Positions 24,448 to 34,132 of a stretch of 64,000 bases of DNA are shown here, one piece after another (the first letter of the stretch is position 1; every line of letters starts with the position of its first letter). The position numbers were made by a program, and so were the translations under genes. Under the pieces are notes generated by a model that saw nothing but the letters and a program-made list of their open reading frames with translations, ran no database searches and had not been told where the DNA came from. The DNA is from Terrimonas ginsenosidimutans (lineage in GTDB: Bacteria > Bacteroidota > Bacteroidia > Chitinophagales > Chitinophagaceae), in assembly GCF_022012415.1 (NCBI RefSeq), contig NZ_JAKLTR010000002.1:496001-560000 (forward strand), read 5' to 3'.

Positions 24448-26733
24448 ATGCATAACCGCTTCATGAGGTCACGAAAATCAGTTGTCAGATTTTTATTCAG
24501 CTTTATTATTTTTTCTGGTTTAATTGCAACGGCACAGCAGCCGGGACGGCCTAAGATCGGGCTAACGCTTAGTGGTGGCGGAGCGAAAGGTCTTGCCCAC
24601 ATCGGCTTGCTGAAAGCGCTGGATTCCGCGGGTTTGCAAATCGATTATGTGACCGGAACATCCATGGGAGCCGTGATCGGAAGCCTGTATGCGGCAGGTT
24701 ATACGGGCGATTCCATTTACCAGCTGGCAAGTAAAATACAATGGAACGACCTGTTGCTGAACCGGCCGCCACTGAACTCGTTCATTATGGAACAGAAAGA
24801 CGAGTATGGACGGTATGCTCTTGAAATGCCTTTCAAGAATGGCAAACTCAAATCACCAAGCGGTTTGTTCGAAGCAGAAGAACTATGGTTGAAATTTGAT
24901 CAGTTATATCATCCTGTGTATGATATCAGGGACTTTAATAATCTACCCAGACCATTCAAATGTATCGCTACTGATATTGTTACCGGGCAGGCCGTTGTAC
25001 TGGATAAAGGAAGCCTGCTTACAGCTGTAAGAGCTAGCATGGCTATTCCAAGTGTGTTCACGGCAGTGGACTACAACGGTGTAAAGCTTGTCGATGGTGG
25101 CATTGTCAGAAACTTTCCGGCGAGCGATGTGAAGGGTATGGGTGCCGATATTGTGATTGGCAGTACGGTAAATCCTTTTACGCAGCCTGAAACAGGAGCG
25201 ATCACCTCAATGATGCAGGTTCTAATGAACGTTGTTTTCTTCAGAGAGCAGGAATTAAGTAAGAAGGATGTTGAACTTTGCGACTATGTGATCAACCATC
25301 CATTGTCCGCCTATTCTGCCGGAGCATTCAGTTCTTTTGATTCAATTATGCAAATTGGTGTCAGAACAGGCCAGGCTTACTATCCTGTATTCAAAAAAAT
25401 GGCAGACTCTTTAAATGCTATTTATGGAACACCCACACCGAAAACATTACCGTCTACACCGGCGGGTATAAAGATCAGGCATATCATTACAGATAGTTTA
25501 AGACAGATCAGCCGGCCATATTTTTCACGGATGTTAAATCTGGATGAAGGAGGGATCTACAACACTGCTGAACTGGAAGCGGCTATGCGGCGTGCTTACG
25601 GAACAAGATATTTCAGCAAGCTATATTATGAGCTACTGCCTATCGAACCCGGAGTTGCTGATCTGCATATCATCACGGAAGAATTTCCTTCTTTTAAAAT
25701 GAAGCTTGGCCTGCACTACAGCACCATGACCAAGATAATGCTCATCGCAAATTTCACCAAAGAGGATCTTATAGGTAAACCAAGTGTGAGTTATGTTACA
25801 GCAGGCATCTCCGAAAATCCAAGAATAAGAGCCGGGCATTCCATGATCATGGGCTCAAGTAAATTTCCGCTGTCTTCCGTTACGGAGATCTATGGCGAAC
25901 AGCAGAAATTTTCGCAATACACCGATTTTGATGAAACCGGAAACAACTACAAACAATCCGATATTTATTTCGATACAAGGCTTCAGGTTGCATACAAAAG
26001 AAGGGAGGTATACGGACTGGGTATTCGACTGGAACATGTTTCACTTAAACCGGTTTCCAGATCTTTATTTGATCTTTACGGAAGAAATAATTATGTACAA
26101 CCTTACCTCCGGTACGAATACAATACACTTGATAAATTATTCTTACCCCGCAAAGGCACCTATATTTTACTTGAACCATCCGCTATTGTCAGCCAATCTC
26201 AAAAGCTGACATTTAAATCGATGGGAATACCTGTCGACTACCTTGATTCAGTAGGAGGCAGCACGGGAAACTTTCTCCGGGCAAAAGCCCAGGTGCAGCA
26301 TGTTATTCCGTTCAGGCAGAGGAATACTATTACGTTACAGGGAGAGGCCAATGCGAATTTCAACAGCACCCAGTTACTTTTCCATGATTTTGTTGTGGGT
26401 GGAATGCAACCCGTTTTCCGCAACCAGGTCACCTTTGCCGGGATACAGGACGCGTCCCTACGTACCAACAGTCTTGTAAAGCTGAATGTAAACTGGCGTT
26501 ACCAGATTGCCGGGGCAATATTTGCAGCCGTTAATGCCAATATCATGTATCATTCTTTTCTATTGCAACAGTTACCCAGAGATTCACAAAAGTTTTTGTC
26601 TGGTTATGGATTGACGTTGGGGCTTGATACGCCTCTTGGACCGTTTGAATTCAGTTTTAACTATTGTGATCAGGCAAAGGATCTGAATAACTATTTGAAT
26701 ATTGGTTTTCGGTTTTCGAAAAGCATGTTTTAG
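24448..26733 (+). CDS. Patatin-like phospholipase with POTRA and Omp85-type barrel
   Basis: From the ATG at 24448 the product is 761 aa; an upstream TTG at 24409 is unlikely. A signal peptide is followed by a patatin domain with oxyanion loop GGGAKG, nucleophile elbow GTSMG and catalytic dyad Asp in VDGG. After about residue 330 a POTRA-like stretch (IKIRHIITDSLRQISRPYFS) leads to a C-terminal barrel of surface-antigen/Omp85 type, ending in a strand reading LNIGFRFSKSMF. This is the architecture of PlpD-like type Vd proteins, in which the lipase is presented at or released from the outer membrane. A bidirectional hairpin terminator follows at 26842-26880. Confidence 0.92.
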   Translation: MHNRFMRSRKSVVRFLFSFIIFSGLIATAQQPGRPKIGLTLSGGGAKGLAHIGLLKALDSAGLQIDYVTGTSMGAVIGSLYAAGYTGDSIYQLASKIQWNDLLLNRPPLNSFIMEQKDEYGRYALEMPFKNGKLKSPSGLFEAEELWLKFDQLYHPVYDIRDFNNLPRPFKCIATDIVTGQAVVLDKGSLLTAVRASMAIPSVFTAVDYNGVKLVDGGIVRNFPASDVKGMGADIVIGSTVNPFTQPETGAITSMMQVLMNVVFFREQELSKKDVELCDYVINHPLSAYSAGAFSSFDSIMQIGVRTGQAYYPVFKKMADSLNAIYGTPTPKTLPSTPAGIKIRHIITDSLRQISRPYFSRMLNLDEGGIYNTAELEAAMRRAYGTRYFSKLYYELLPIEPGVADLHIITEEFPSFKMKLGLHYSTMTKIMLIANFTKEDLIGKPSVSYVTAGISENPRIRAGHSMIMGSSKFPLSSVTEIYGEQQKFSQYTDFDETGNNYKQSDIYFDTRLQVAYKRREVYGLGIRLEHVSLKPVSRSLFDLYGRNNYVQPYLRYEYNTLDKLFLPRKGTYILLEPSAIVSQSQKLTFKSMGIPVDYLDSVGGSTGNFLRAKAQVQHVIPFRQRNTITLQGEANANFNSTQLLFHDFVVGGMQPVFRNQVTFAGIQDASLRTNSLVKLNVNWRYQIAGAIFAAVNANIMYHSFLLQQLPRDSQKFLSGYGLTLGLDTPLGPFEFSFNYCDQAKDLNNYLNIGFRFSKSMF

Positions 26734-26841
26734 GCAGGAAGATATCCTTTTTGCCGTGCCGGTTTTGACGAAGAGTCGCCTGCTCGTGGATGTCCCATTT
26801 CAGCGGATCATCCTTTCACATGAACATTTTTGAGAAAAAGG

Positions 26842-26880
26842 ACTTCATGTGGCTGCTCATATCTGCCACATGAAGTTTTG
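26842..26880. terminator. Hairpin terminator with 12-bp perfect stem
   Basis: ACTTCATGTGGC (26842-26853) pairs with GCCACATGAAGT (26865-26876) over an 11-nt loop. A-rich sequence precedes and TTTTG follows, so it may work in both directions. It closes the patatin gene. Confidence 0.7.
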
Positions 26881-26917
26881 GTATACTGTTGGATGATACA
26901 CCAGTAATCAACTCAGT

Positions 26918-27574
26918 ATGCGAACCTTCTTTAAAAACAATGGGTTATCCGTCACATTCGGATTGTTCTTCCTGATAGCAATGCTGGTACAATGGCTGAC
27001 AGGCTTCAATGAATATAACAAAGAGCGGCAAGAAGAGGGTCGGCAACGTGTATCTCTTCGCACTTATTCTGCCTCCGGGCATTTCATCGAATCAACGTTT
27101 GAAAACTGGGAAAGTGAATTTCTGCAGATGGCCTTGTTTGTACTCCTGACGATCTCTCTACGGCAGAAAGGCTCGTCTGAGTCAAAGAAGCTGGAAGGGG
27201 AAGAGGAGGTTGATAAAGAGCCGGATCGCAATAAAAAGGATGCGCCGTGGCCAGTGAAAAAAGGAGGCTGGATCCTTGCTGTTTATAAGAACTCGCTCAC
27301 TATTGCGTTGTTTGCATTGTTTCTCCTCTCATTTCTGCTGCATCTTTATGGCAGTTTAAAAGATGAGAATGAGCATTTGCAGCAGAAAGGTCTTCCAGCG
27401 GAAACTCTTGGCCAGTTACTGGGTGAGTCAAGATTTTGGTTTGAATCATTTCAGAACTGGCAAAGTGAATTTCTTTCTGTCTTTGCTATCATCGTGCTGT
27501 CAATATTTTTAAGACAAAAAGGGTCATCCCAGTCAAAACCCGTAGATGCGTCCAATAGTGCAACGGGCGAATAG
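26918..27574 (+). CDS. DUF6766 family membrane protein with internal duplication
   Basis: A 218-aa protein built of two similar halves. Each half has a membrane helix, an amphipathic segment (YNKERQEEGRQR; DENEHLQQKGLP), then FENWESEFLQMALFVLLTI or FQNWQSEFLSVFAIIVLSI, and ends in LRQKGSSESK or LRQKGSSQSK. A charged linker of about 35 residues joins them. This gives about four membrane helices with both halves in the same orientation. The family function is unknown. It lies 31 bp upstream of the CinA-domain gene. Confidence 0.85.
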   Translation: MRTFFKNNGLSVTFGLFFLIAMLVQWLTGFNEYNKERQEEGRQRVSLRTYSASGHFIESTFENWESEFLQMALFVLLTISLRQKGSSESKKLEGEEEVDKEPDRNKKDAPWPVKKGGWILAVYKNSLTIALFALFLLSFLLHLYGSLKDENEHLQQKGLPAETLGQLLGESRFWFESFQNWQSEFLSVFAIIVLSIFLRQKGSSQSKPVDASNSATGE

Positions 27575-27605
27575 CGATTAATGCAACAATTTAAAATCAG
27601 GATCA

Positions 27606-28085
27606 ATGAATATAATCCCACAGGTCCAGGCACAGGTGATCAGGAAAGGTTTACTGGGAAAAAACAAGACGATTGCGACTGCGGAAAGTGTGACTTCAGG
27701 GCTGCTGCAATATGCGTTTTCCACTATTCCAGATGCGTCGCAATTTTTTCAGGGTGGCGTGACGGCTTTTAATCTTGCACAAAAAACCCGGCACCTGCAG
27801 GTGGAGTCCATTCACGCACAAGCGGTGAACTGCGTGTCGGAGAAAGTGGCGAAAGAGATGGCCATTCACTGTTGTAAAATGTTCATCAGTGACTGGGGAA
27901 TTGGAATTACAGGTTATGCATCACCTGTACCGGAATCCAACAATAAATGTTTTGCTTACTTCGCCATAGCATTCGAAGGTAAAATAATGGTGTCGGGATG
28001 TCTGGAGCCCCAAAACACAGAACCGACAAAGATACAGGAAGAGTATGTTCTCGCCCTGTTGTCTACACTGCAAAAACTGCTCTGA
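27606..28085 (+). CDS. CinA C-terminal domain protein (PncC-like nicotinamide-nucleotide amidase)
   Basis: A 159-aa stand-alone CinA C-terminal domain. In characterised members it hydrolyses NMN to NaMN and ammonia in pyridine-nucleotide recycling. Seen: TIATAESVTSGLLQYAFS, where the usual AESCTGG motif has V-T-S in place of C-T-G; FFQGGVTAFN; CVSEKVAKEMA; and WGIGITGYASPVPE. The altered active-site loop makes activity uncertain. It follows the DUF6766 gene by 31 bp. A second, more divergent relative may be encoded at 8952-9380. Confidence 0.82.
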   Translation: MNIIPQVQAQVIRKGLLGKNKTIATAESVTSGLLQYAFSTIPDASQFFQGGVTAFNLAQKTRHLQVESIHAQAVNCVSEKVAKEMAIHCCKMFISDWGIGITGYASPVPESNNKCFAYFAIAFEGKIMVSGCLEPQNTEPTKIQEEYVLALLSTLQKLL

Positions 28086-28208
28086 TCACAGATCTTCTCC
28101 CGCATGTGCATCCGTATACACCCGGGCTTATTGCAGTTCAAAAGATGGCTTAGTTAAGCTGAATAGCAGAAAATTCGCATGATCCACTTTATATCACGTG
28201 TAAAAGAA

Positions 28209-28235
28209 AGCCGGGATAATAAAACTATCCCGGCT
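28209..28235 (-). terminator. Terminator of the DUF892 gene
   Basis: AGCCGGGATA (28209-28218) and TATCCCGGCT (28226-28235) form a perfect 10-bp stem with a 7-nt loop. On the minus strand it is followed by CTTTCTTTTA. It lies 29 bp beyond the stop codon of the leftward gene. Confidence 0.75.
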
Positions 28236-28263
28236 ACTCAAAACATCGGATCATGAAGAAAAA

Positions 28264-28845
28264 TTATTCCTCTGTTTCACCTTCCATCTCGGCTTCCCAG
28301 TTAATATCATTCTCAGCTATTGCTGACAGATTCTGATCCGTTTCTTTTTCTTCCTCGAGGGTTTCCTCCAGAATACCTGCTACCTCGTCCAGCCCAAGTG
28401 TATGAGCGACCTGTACAAGGGAGCCATACGTTGCGATCTCATAGTGCTCCACTTTCTGAGCAGCCATGATGATCCCAACGTCACGCGTCATGCTTCCGTC
28501 CTCGGTTTCTTCTATAATGCTTTCTCCTTCTTTAATGAGGCCTTCCATCGCCTCGCATTTTTTTGCTTGTGCCTTTTTACCAAGCAGATCAAATACTTGC
28601 TCCAGTCGTTCGATCTGACCCTTCGTCTGTTCCAGATGCTCTTCAATAGCTGTTTGAAGCAGCTCGGTTGTTGCGTTCTTTTTCATTTTCGGAAGGGCTT
28701 TTGTCAAAGCTTTTTCTGCCCAATAGATATCCTTCAGGCTATCATGGAACAGCTTTTCCAGTTGTGTATGTCCTTCGGCCGCGCCCTGAGAGCCGCTTAC
28801 TTTCTTTTTTGTTTTTTTAGCAGGGGCTGTTTTTGTTGATGCCAT
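28264..28845 (-). CDS. Ferritin-like DUF892 (YciE/YciF) stress protein
   Basis: A 193-aa protein with a Lys/Ala-rich N-terminal tail and the DUF892 four-helix bundle: LEKLFHDSLKDIYWAEKALT, TAIEEHLEQTKGQIERLEQV, the EHYEIATYGSL helix and LEETLEEEKETDQNL. Conserved Glu/His residues could bind a di-metal centre. Members of this family (E. coli YciE/YciF) are induced by stress and stationary phase. It has its own terminator on the left and starts at the ATG at 28843-28845. The very acidic C-terminus (MEGETEE) is typical. Confidence 0.9.
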   Translation of the reverse strand: MASTKTAPAKKTKKKVSGSQGAAEGHTQLEKLFHDSLKDIYWAEKALTKALPKMKKNATTELLQTAIEEHLEQTKGQIERLEQVFDLLGKKAQAKKCEAMEGLIKEGESIIEETEDGSMTRDVGIIMAAQKVEHYEIATYGSLVQVAHTLGLDEVAGILEETLEEEKETDQNLSAIAENDINWEAEMEGETEE

Positions 28846-29149
28846 AGCTTATTTGATTTAAGTGAGTTGAATTTGAATTAAAAAATCAAACGCTATGCCG
28901 GTAGAACGGAAGCAGAAAATTCTTATAATTTTTTCGGATCAATAAAGCTGCAAACTGACCATTTTGGGTCTGTGAGATCAGATCTGTAATCTATGCATCC
29001 GGGATTTCCCGGAAAGAAAACCAACGCACGCTTGTATCAAGGACAAAATCTGCTTACTAATTGCACTGCAAGCAAGTGCATGCTGTGTCAATTCCTCCAC
29101 AATTTTATTCACGGTGGGGTATAAAGCCTTTTGCTAATTGAAGTAGCTG
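28846..29149. other. 304-bp gap between two leftward genes
   Basis: No coding frame of note. It should hold the DUF892 promoter at its left end and the 3' end of the FAD/Rieske gene at its right. A small imperfect palindrome TGCACT...AGTGCA near 29060-29080 was the only structure seen. Confidence 0.5.
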
Positions 29150-30688
29150 TTATTTGGCTGTTGCCAAATTCTCCACCTGCATTTTCTGCATATCCATGTC
29201 CGCAGGAGCAGTGAGAACCTTTCCTTCCGTGTTGTAACGTGCTCCATGGCAGGGGCAATCCCAGGATCTTTCCGCGCCATTCCATTTTACTTCACACTTA
29301 AGATGGGTACAAACGGGATTAATGGCATGCAATTCCCCGTGATCGTCTTTGAACATGGCAATCTTTTCGCCTTCATACGTGATCACCTTACCTTCTCCGC
29401 GCGCCAGTGCTGAAAGCTCTTCCAGCTTTTCTCCCGGGAAAAGGCGGCTGATCAACTCGCCGGCTACATGCGCATTGTGGCTGATGAAGCTTTTGAATCC
29501 GGCAACAGGTTTGAGACGATTAGGGTTTAATAATTTTGAGACCGGAGTTTCCTCATTCGTAAGCAGCGAACGCAATGCAATAGCCGCCACCGTGCTGTAC
29601 ACCATTCCGTTCCCACCAAATCCACTTGCGACATAGACGTGATCGGGATGTCCGGGAAGATGACCTATATAAGGGAGGCCATCAGCAGATTCATAATATT
29701 GGGACGACCATCGGTAAGAACCAGCTGCGATATTAAAATGTTTCCGCACCTCGGCTTCCAGTTCCGTAAAACGTACCTCTGTATTGATATCCTCACCGGT
29801 TTTATGATCCCGGCCACCGGCGATCAGGTATTGTTCGCCATTGACGATCTGTGTGCGATAATAGAAGTATGGATCTTTCATGTCATATGCGAGTCCCTCA
29901 GGATAGTTGTCATCCGTTAGTTTGAAAGCCATGGCATAACTACGCCAGGGTGCGCAGCGAAGATGAAGCAGGTTTACACCGGGAGGAATATGGGTGGCAT
30001 ATACCAGGTCTGTACACTGGAAACTTCCGTTTGATGTTTGTACCGTCAGGGTTTCGTTCTCTTCGACGCCTGTTACGCGGCAATCCTGTTTTATATGCCC
30101 GCCTATGCGCTCAAACGCTTTGGCGATACCATATACATACTGTACCGGGTGGAACTTTGCCTGACCCAATACTTCGAATACACGTGTAAAAGGAATCGGT
30201 ACTGGGATTGTTTTGGAAAAACGAAGCTCCAGCCCGGCTTCAATAGAAGCATCGGCGATGTCTTCCAGCTCTTTATCCTCGCTTTCATTTTGGGAAAACA
30301 GGTAAGCACTTGTTTCCTCGAAGTGGCAGTCTATCTGATAATCACGGATGTTTTGTTTTATCAATTGTATAGCGGATGCAGTCGCTTCTGCAATTATCGC
30401 GGCACTTTCCGCATTGAAGTTTTTGCGGATGGTCGTATAAGGAGTATCGAGCAATGTGTTCAGATGGGCAGTTGTCCCCCCGGTAGTCCCGAAGCAAAGC
30501 GTGTTGGCTTCGAGTACGAGACAGTGTTTGCCTGCTTTTTGCAATTGGTGAGCGGTTGATATCCCGGTGATCCCTCCGCCGACAATGATGACATCGTATT
30601 TTGAGTTTGTGTGTGCCGGAGTGGCGCTTTGATAGGGCGGGACTGAGTCCTGCCACAGGCTAACCTGGTATCCATCTCTTTTGATCAT
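29150..30688 (-). CDS. FAD-dependent oxidoreductase with C-terminal Rieske 2Fe-2S domain
   Basis: A 512-aa protein. The N-terminal DAO-type FAD domain has the dinucleotide motif IIVGGGITGISTAHQL (about residues 34-49) and the second-half glycine cluster VASGFGGNGMVYS (about 360). The last 100 residues are a Rieske domain with both ligand pairs: CTHLKC and CPCHGARYN. This fusion (often called PuuB-like oxidoreductase plus Rieske) is common in bacteria; the substrate is unknown, and amines or small amino acids are typical for the DAO fold. It has no signal peptide, so it is cytoplasmic. It stands alone between the DUF892 gene and the SemiSWEET gene. Confidence 0.93.
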   Translation of the reverse strand: MIKRDGYQVSLWQDSVPPYQSATPAHTNSKYDVIIVGGGITGISTAHQLQKAGKHCLVLEANTLCFGTTGGTTAHLNTLLDTPYTTIRKNFNAESAAIIAEATASAIQLIKQNIRDYQIDCHFEETSAYLFSQNESEDKELEDIADASIEAGLELRFSKTIPVPIPFTRVFEVLGQAKFHPVQYVYGIAKAFERIGGHIKQDCRVTGVEENETLTVQTSNGSFQCTDLVYATHIPPGVNLLHLRCAPWRSYAMAFKLTDDNYPEGLAYDMKDPYFYYRTQIVNGEQYLIAGGRDHKTGEDINTEVRFTELEAEVRKHFNIAAGSYRWSSQYYESADGLPYIGHLPGHPDHVYVASGFGGNGMVYSTVAAIALRSLLTNEETPVSKLLNPNRLKPVAGFKSFISHNAHVAGELISRLFPGEKLEELSALARGEGKVITYEGEKIAMFKDDHGELHAINPVCTHLKCEVKWNGAERSWDCPCHGARYNTEGKVLTAPADMDMQKMQVENLATAK

Positions 30689-30751
30689 AATTAATATTTT
30701 ATTCTATAGTAGAAGGTACAAAGCGCATGCCTGATGGTGGGACGGGGTCGG

Positions 30752-31024
30752 CTAGTGAGTTACTGCCCGGCGTTTATATTTTATTGACAGGCAAATGATC
30801 CAAAGATTGGTCACAAAAGAAAGTAAATTGGTGATGATAACCGGATAATCATCCCGAAGGGTACCGTATATGATCCACCCTGCCAATCCAACCAGCAGGA
30901 AGATGAGCGTTGCTGGAGACATGCTGTTCGCTTTCTTTTCCTTCCTGATCTTGATCAATTGCGGCAGTAAAGACAGTCCGGTGCAGATGCCTGCCGCGAT
31001 CCCGATTATTTGTGTTGGTTGCAT
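30752..31024 (-). CDS. SemiSWEET-type sugar transporter
   Basis: A 90-aa protein with three membrane helices from the ATG at 31022-31024; a longer frame to 31054 adds ten residues that are not membrane-like. The PQ-loop signature GICTGLSLLPQLIKIRKEKK and the SMSPATLIFLLVGLAGWIIYG helix match bacterial SemiSWEETs, which dimerise to form a passive sugar carrier. It is divergent from the LLM oxidoreductase gene, with about 130 bp between the two starts. The sugar cannot be predicted. Confidence 0.9.
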   Translation of the reverse strand: MQPTQIIGIAAGICTGLSLLPQLIKIRKEKKANSMSPATLIFLLVGLAGWIIYGTLRDDYPVIITNLLSFVTNLWIICLSIKYKRRAVTH

Positions 31025-31152
31025 GTAATGGCAGCATCTAAATTCATGCCTCACAGATCGGCTTCCTATTAATCCGGGTTTTCCATGATCTGTATCTATT
31101 TAATTTGAATGGCATTGTTTGTGTGAAGCTTTGGGAAATATCGAGAAGTACA

Positions 31153-32130
31153 ATGGAATTTGCCTACCATGCCTCCCATGAACAATTCAGCCCCTCACAA
31201 CTGCTTCGGTATGCCCAACTTTCCGAGCAGGCTGGATTTGATGCAATACATAGTTCCGACCATTTTCATCCCTGGAGTGAACGGCAGGGGCAAAGCGGTT
31301 TCGCCTTTGCATGGATCGCTGCCGCGATGCAGAGCACAGGTTTGCCATTCAGCATGGTTTGCGCACCGGGACAACGTTATCATCCGGCGATAGTAGCGCA
31401 GGCGATCGCAACGATCGGGGAAATGTTTCCTTCCCGGTACAGTATCGAGTTGGGAAGTGGTGAAGCGGTAAATGAGTGTATTACCGGTGAACCGTGGCCG
31501 GAAAAAGATCAGCGCAACCAGCGTCTTCTTGAATCGGTATCAATTATAAGAGAGCTGCTGGACGGACGTACCGTGAATGCCAGCGGAATGATCAATGTTA
31601 AAGATGCAACACTGTATACAAGACCTTCTGTGATCCCTCCACTGTTTTGCGCAGCGATCTCTGAAGAAACATCCGGCTGGGCGGGTTCATGGGCTGACGG
31701 ATTGATCACGACAGCCGGAGAACCAGATGAGGTGGCAAATAAAATAAATGCGTTCTATAACGGTGGAGGAAAAGGAAAACCAATTTACCTCCAGTTTTGC
31801 TTCAGCTATGGTGAAACAACAGAAGAAGCTATTGATGGCGCTTATGATCAGTGGCGCTCAAATCTCGTTCCCGTAGAAATACTGGCGGGGCTTCGTACGC
31901 CACAGCAATTCGACAAAGCAGCAACAGATATTTCAGTGGAAGATGTCAAAAAAAACATAGAGATCGTTACCGGACTGGAAAGCCTTGCCTCATTATTCAA
32001 CGCTTATGAAAAGCTTGGCGTTGACCGTCTTATTTTGCACAACGTCAATACTAATCAGGAACGTTTTATCAGCAAATTCAAAAGCTGGAAACAGGGCGTA
32101 TCTAACAGCAACAAAAAATTTACTTATTAA
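31153..32130 (+). CDS. LLM-class flavin-dependent oxidoreductase (TIGR03885-like)
   Basis: A luciferase-like TIM-barrel protein of 325 aa from the ATG at 31153 (MEFAYHASHEQF...); the frame continues upstream to 31105, but those residues are unlike the family. Recognisable parts are AGFDAIHSSDHFHPW, ATIGEMFPSRYSIELGSGEA and the C-terminal LGVDRLILHNV. This fits the FMN/F420-type LLM family known as TIGR03885 in Bacteroidota. The substrate is unknown. It is monocistronic: divergent from SemiSWEET on the left and 283 bp before the SDR gene on the right. Confidence 0.85.
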   Translation: MEFAYHASHEQFSPSQLLRYAQLSEQAGFDAIHSSDHFHPWSERQGQSGFAFAWIAAAMQSTGLPFSMVCAPGQRYHPAIVAQAIATIGEMFPSRYSIELGSGEAVNECITGEPWPEKDQRNQRLLESVSIIRELLDGRTVNASGMINVKDATLYTRPSVIPPLFCAAISEETSGWAGSWADGLITTAGEPDEVANKINAFYNGGGKGKPIYLQFCFSYGETTEEAIDGAYDQWRSNLVPVEILAGLRTPQQFDKAATDISVEDVKKNIEIVTGLESLASLFNAYEKLGVDRLILHNVNTNQERFISKFKSWKQGVSNSNKKFTY

Positions 32131-32413
32131 ACATCGTTCGATAAGATCCTTTCGATCCATGTTACATTAAAGCCGTATGTTATACAGGCATGATGAATTG
32201 TCGCGGCAGTTTGAAACTATATAAGGGCGATCTGGTCAAATTAGCCAATAACAGAATTATACAAGATCAGCTCAGCTCAGAATGTTCCCACGTCCTTAGA
32301 TATCAGTGCCATTAATTACATAAAAGAAACGCGTGAATGGCAGGCTATTGGTATATAGTAATGAACTGGAGCAGGAAACATTACAGATCTTATAACTTTT
32401 AAAATACGTTACC

Positions 32414-33304
32414 ATGTCAACTATTAACAATAAAAAGCAGGATCCTGTTGATCAATATCCCCAACCCCCTTATCCGAAACAGACGCAGGACATGCCCGGA
32501 GTAGAAGCTAAAATGAACCCCGCAGCAGATCATGGTGAACAATCCTATAAAGGTTCCGGCAAGCTGACAGGAATGCGTGCAGTGATCACCGGAGGTGATT
32601 CCGGCATCGGGAAAGCTGTCGCGATCGCCTTTGCGCGCGAAGGTGCAGACATCCTGATCTCTTATCTGAATGAAGAAGAAGATGCGAAAGATACAGAGTA
32701 CTGGGTAAAAGAAGCAGGCCGGAAGGCAATACTGGTTCCGGGGGACATCGGTACCGAAAAACATTGCGAAAAGATCATTCAGACAGCACTGGATGAGTTT
32801 GGCGGAATTGACATACTTGTCAACAATGCGGCATTTCAGGCTGTACATGAATCCCTGCAGGATGTGACGGCCGAAGAATGGGACTTCACGTTCAAAACAA
32901 ATGTTTACGCAATGTTCTATCTCTGTAAAGCCGCTGAGCCGCATCTGAAACCTGGAAGCTCGGTGATCAATACTACATCGGTCAACGCCTATACACCTAA
33001 ACCCATACTGGCTCCTTACACTGCAACTAAAGCGGCCATCCAGAACTTTACATCCGCGCTGGCACAGCTCTGGGCCGAAAGAGGCGTAAGGGTAAATTGT
33101 GTAGCGCCGGGCCCGATCTGGACTCCGCTCATTCCCGGAAGTTTTGACGAAGAACAGACAGCAGAATTCGGCAACAGCTCTCCGATCAAACGTGCCGGGC
33201 AGCCCGTAGAAGTGGCTCCCGCCTTTGTATTGCTCGCCTCACCGGAAGCAAGCTACATGTCCGGAGCAACCATTGCAGTGACAGGAGGGAAGCCGACGAT
33301 CTGA
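32414..33304 (+). CDS. SDR family oxidoreductase (YghA/YhdF-like stress type)
   Basis: A 296-aa short-chain dehydrogenase with the long N-terminal extension typical of the YghA/GspS39 group (PYPKQTQDMPGVEAKMNPAA). The NAD(P) motif is VITGGDSGIGKAVA (about 58-71), the NNA motif VNNAAFQA, and the catalytic set Ser (NTTSVNAY) with YTATK. The C-terminus has SGATIAVTGGKPT. Members are often induced in general stress; the substrate is unknown. It is closed by an excellent hairpin at 33329-33370. Confidence 0.92.
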   Translation: MSTINNKKQDPVDQYPQPPYPKQTQDMPGVEAKMNPAADHGEQSYKGSGKLTGMRAVITGGDSGIGKAVAIAFAREGADILISYLNEEEDAKDTEYWVKEAGRKAILVPGDIGTEKHCEKIIQTALDEFGGIDILVNNAAFQAVHESLQDVTAEEWDFTFKTNVYAMFYLCKAAEPHLKPGSSVINTTSVNAYTPKPILAPYTATKAAIQNFTSALAQLWAERGVRVNCVAPGPIWTPLIPGSFDEEQTAEFGNSSPIKRAGQPVEVAPAFVLLASPEASYMSGATIAVTGGKPTI

Positions 33305-33328
33305 TTGGTTGGTAGTTTTTATAAAGAC

Positions 33329-33370
33329 ATCAAACTGCTGATAGAGGCTAACCGCTATCAGCAGTTTGAT
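33329..33370 (+). terminator. 16-bp perfect hairpin terminator after the SDR gene
   Basis: ATCAAACTGCTGATAG (33329-33344) and its exact complement (33355-33370) with a 10-nt loop, followed by ATTCTTTAAT. It starts 25 bp after the SDR stop codon. Confidence 0.8.
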
Positions 33371-33490
33371 ATTCTTTAATAAATTACCCGCTAACCAGTG
33401 CAGCACCATAACCTGACGATCGCATCGGTGCGAATAAGGAAGTATATCCGGCCACAGGTTCCTATAGCAAGTAAATTGTTCAAATGAATA

Positions 33491-33802
33491 TTAATAGTCT
33501 TCCTGCCACCAGTTTTTTTCCAACACTAATGTGTCTGTGTGTTTAACAACAAGGCTGTCTAACACAAGAGCGGGTGCGTCAGTAGCACCGGTGTTTTTAC
33601 CCTGCACGCCGGGTTCGAAAGATGGAAGTTGTAATAATCGCACACTATCCTTCTCCACAGATTCCACTTCATAAAGTTCAAATTCATCAGGCGAAGAAAG
33701 ATTTAATTCGTCGGTGGCATTACCTGACAAGGGATATTGAATCAATAGAGTACCCACATTCAGATGCAACAGATCATTCTCATTCTTGATTCGCTGATAC
33801 AT
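33491..33802 (-). CDS. Hypothetical protein (103 aa)
   Basis: A 103-aa soluble, acidic protein starting MYQRIKNENDLLHLNVGTLL and ending KNWWQEDY. The pattern of short strands (LLIQYPL, EFELYEVESVEKDSVRLLQL) suggests a small all-beta domain. No signal peptide or membrane helix. It runs toward the SDR terminator and has a free ATG at 33800-33802. Not recognised as a named family. Confidence 0.65.
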   Translation of the reverse strand: MYQRIKNENDLLHLNVGTLLIQYPLSGNATDELNLSSPDEFELYEVESVEKDSVRLLQLPSFEPGVQGKNTGATDAPALVLDSLVVKHTDTLVLEKNWWQEDY

Positions 33803-34132
33803 AATTTTTTTTCTGAATTAAGGCAAGTTTGTGTCCAATGTTGAAAGCCATCCCACAGCGGTTGTAAATATTAGCTAAAGCTTGATCCCTGTCAATTATG
33901 GCAGGATTGAAACGCAAGGCTAAACTTATTTGCGTTATTGCGCCAGGCAAAAAATGCACTGATCCCGGATGGGGATGTTTTTACCTGCATGTATGCTGTG
34001 GGTATTCCTTTCAATATAATGGGGTCAATTTTTCTTTGTTCTGTTTGATGCCCGTAAAGAAAGCATATGGCAGTTCATGATAGAGATCAATTATAGTCGT
34101 CAAAAGGTTAATTTCGTATCACATAACCTGAT
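33803..34132. other. 330-bp gap
   Basis: No convincing gene. A 60-codon frame at 33898-34080 is Cys-rich and shows no family pattern. The region must contain the promoters of the two divergent flanking genes. Confidence 0.5.

Noticed and set aside
33898-34080. 60-codon plus-strand frame
   Set aside because: Cys-rich random composition in a promoter region; no supporting signal.
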